Notes under the pieces: model-generated | Database searches by the model: none | Told to the model about the DNA's origin: nothing | Seen by the model: only the letters and a program-made list of their open reading frames with translations | Shown here: positions 6,305 through 6,523 of the stretch, in pieces | Numbering within the stretch: position 1 is the first letter of the stretch | Layout: each line of letters opens with the position of its first letter | Made by a program: the position numbers and the translations under genes | Assembly: GCA_003486725.1 (NCBI GenBank) | Contig: DNGD01000232.1 | Location: 1-6,523, forward strand | Source of the DNA: Rhodospirillaceae bacterium | Lineage (GTDB): Bacteria; Pseudomonadota; Alphaproteobacteria; UBA9219 | DNA: 6,523 nucleotides | Direction: 5' to 3'

Positions 6305-6523
6305 ATGTTTTCTGCCGTTCGAAACTTATCTATTTCGGTCAAAATGAGTATTTTGGCTTTCGTGGGATATATGGCCTTTGGTGCGGCAATTTACGCCGAT
6401 GTCTCGAACACGATGGAAAAGACATTGATGGAAGTCGCGCAAACCCGCGTAAATATCAATGCGGGATTGGGGCGCGCCTAGCTTGAGCGGGCTTTCGGCG
6501 ATACGTATGAGTTGAAAGACGGT
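6305..6523 (+). pseudogene. Chemoreceptor-like membrane protein N-terminus, interrupted by in-frame TAG, 3' partial
   Basis: ATG 6305 has a good GGAG seven bases upstream. The 58 codons to TAG 6479-6481 encode a short basic start (MFSAVRNLSISVKM), one membrane span (SILAFVGYMAFGAAIYADV) and a predicted periplasmic helix (NTMEKTLMEVAQTRVNINAG), the layout seen at the start of methyl-accepting chemotaxis proteins with a Cache-type sensor. After the TAG the same frame continues to the window edge with LERAFGDTYELKDG, which fits the sensor-domain start (compare the YGDxxxxxDGKL pattern of such receptors). Because TAG ends three other genes here, recoding is unlikely; a nonsense mutation or a sequencing error is the simplest view. 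It could instead be a genuine 58-residue membrane protein. Family assignment is tentative because only the first ~70 residues are in the window. Confidence 0.5.

Noticed and set aside
6479..6481. TAG reassigned to an amino acid in this organism.
   Set aside because: TAG ends the channel gene, the YceI-like gene and the lipoprotein gene at the places expected from protein length and neighbouring genes.
6157..6486. A 109-codon open frame on the plus strand overlapping the receptor-like gene.
   Set aside because: It has no ribosome site and no recognisable domain, and it is out of frame with the well-initiated frame at 6305 that encodes a basic start plus membrane span.

Overview
The window reads as a chromosomal segment of an alphaproteobacterium. 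The main support is the character of PurC (the N-terminal [15 protein letters not shown] stretch and the LNMREQLIR stretch look like alphaproteobacterial PurC), the separate small PurS subunit, and repeated TTAACC motifs resembling CtrA half-sites. Base composition is moderate, and intergenic regions are clearly AT-richer than the genes. The genus cannot be told from the sequence. There are no rRNA or tRNA genes, insertion sequences, CRISPR arrays or phage genes. Most of the content is ordinary core metabolism plus envelope genes.

Layout. (1) Positions 3-1838, plus strand: a large multi-spanning MscS-family mechanosensitive channel of the YbiO-like type, with its N-terminus cut off by the window edge. 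(2) Positions 1794-3847, minus strand: trpB and trpA, the two subunits of tryptophan synthase, coupled by a TGATG stop/start overlap. The 3' end of trpA overlaps the 3' end of the channel gene by 45 bp, tail to tail. (3) Positions 3848-3987: an AT-rich intergenic stretch with a weak terminator-like element and a clear inverted repeat. (4) Positions 3988-6011, minus strand: a tight cluster purC - purS - small Trp-repeat lipoprotein - periplasmic YceI-like protein, with gaps of 5, 26 and 10 bp. It looks like one operon driven by a good sigma70-type promoter at 6070-6098. (5) Positions 6012-6304: a divergent control region with the purC promoter, a GC-rich hairpin right at the predicted 5' end of the purC message, and three same-orientation TTAACC motifs. 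(6) Positions 6305-6523, plus strand: the beginning of a membrane-anchored, chemoreceptor-like protein. An in-frame TAG interrupts it after 58 codons, yet the same frame continues with receptor-like sequence to the window edge.

How the genes work together. TrpB and TrpA form the alpha2-beta2 complex that makes tryptophan from indole-glycerol phosphate and serine. PurC and PurS act at two steps of IMP synthesis. The expected partner genes (trpF before trpB; purQ and purL after purS) are absent here, and the purine cluster instead runs into two exported envelope proteins. I found no convincing unknown defence or mobile system. The observations most worth checking are the interrupted receptor gene, the purCS-to-envelope gene fusion of operons, the purC leader hairpin and the overlapping convergent gene ends.
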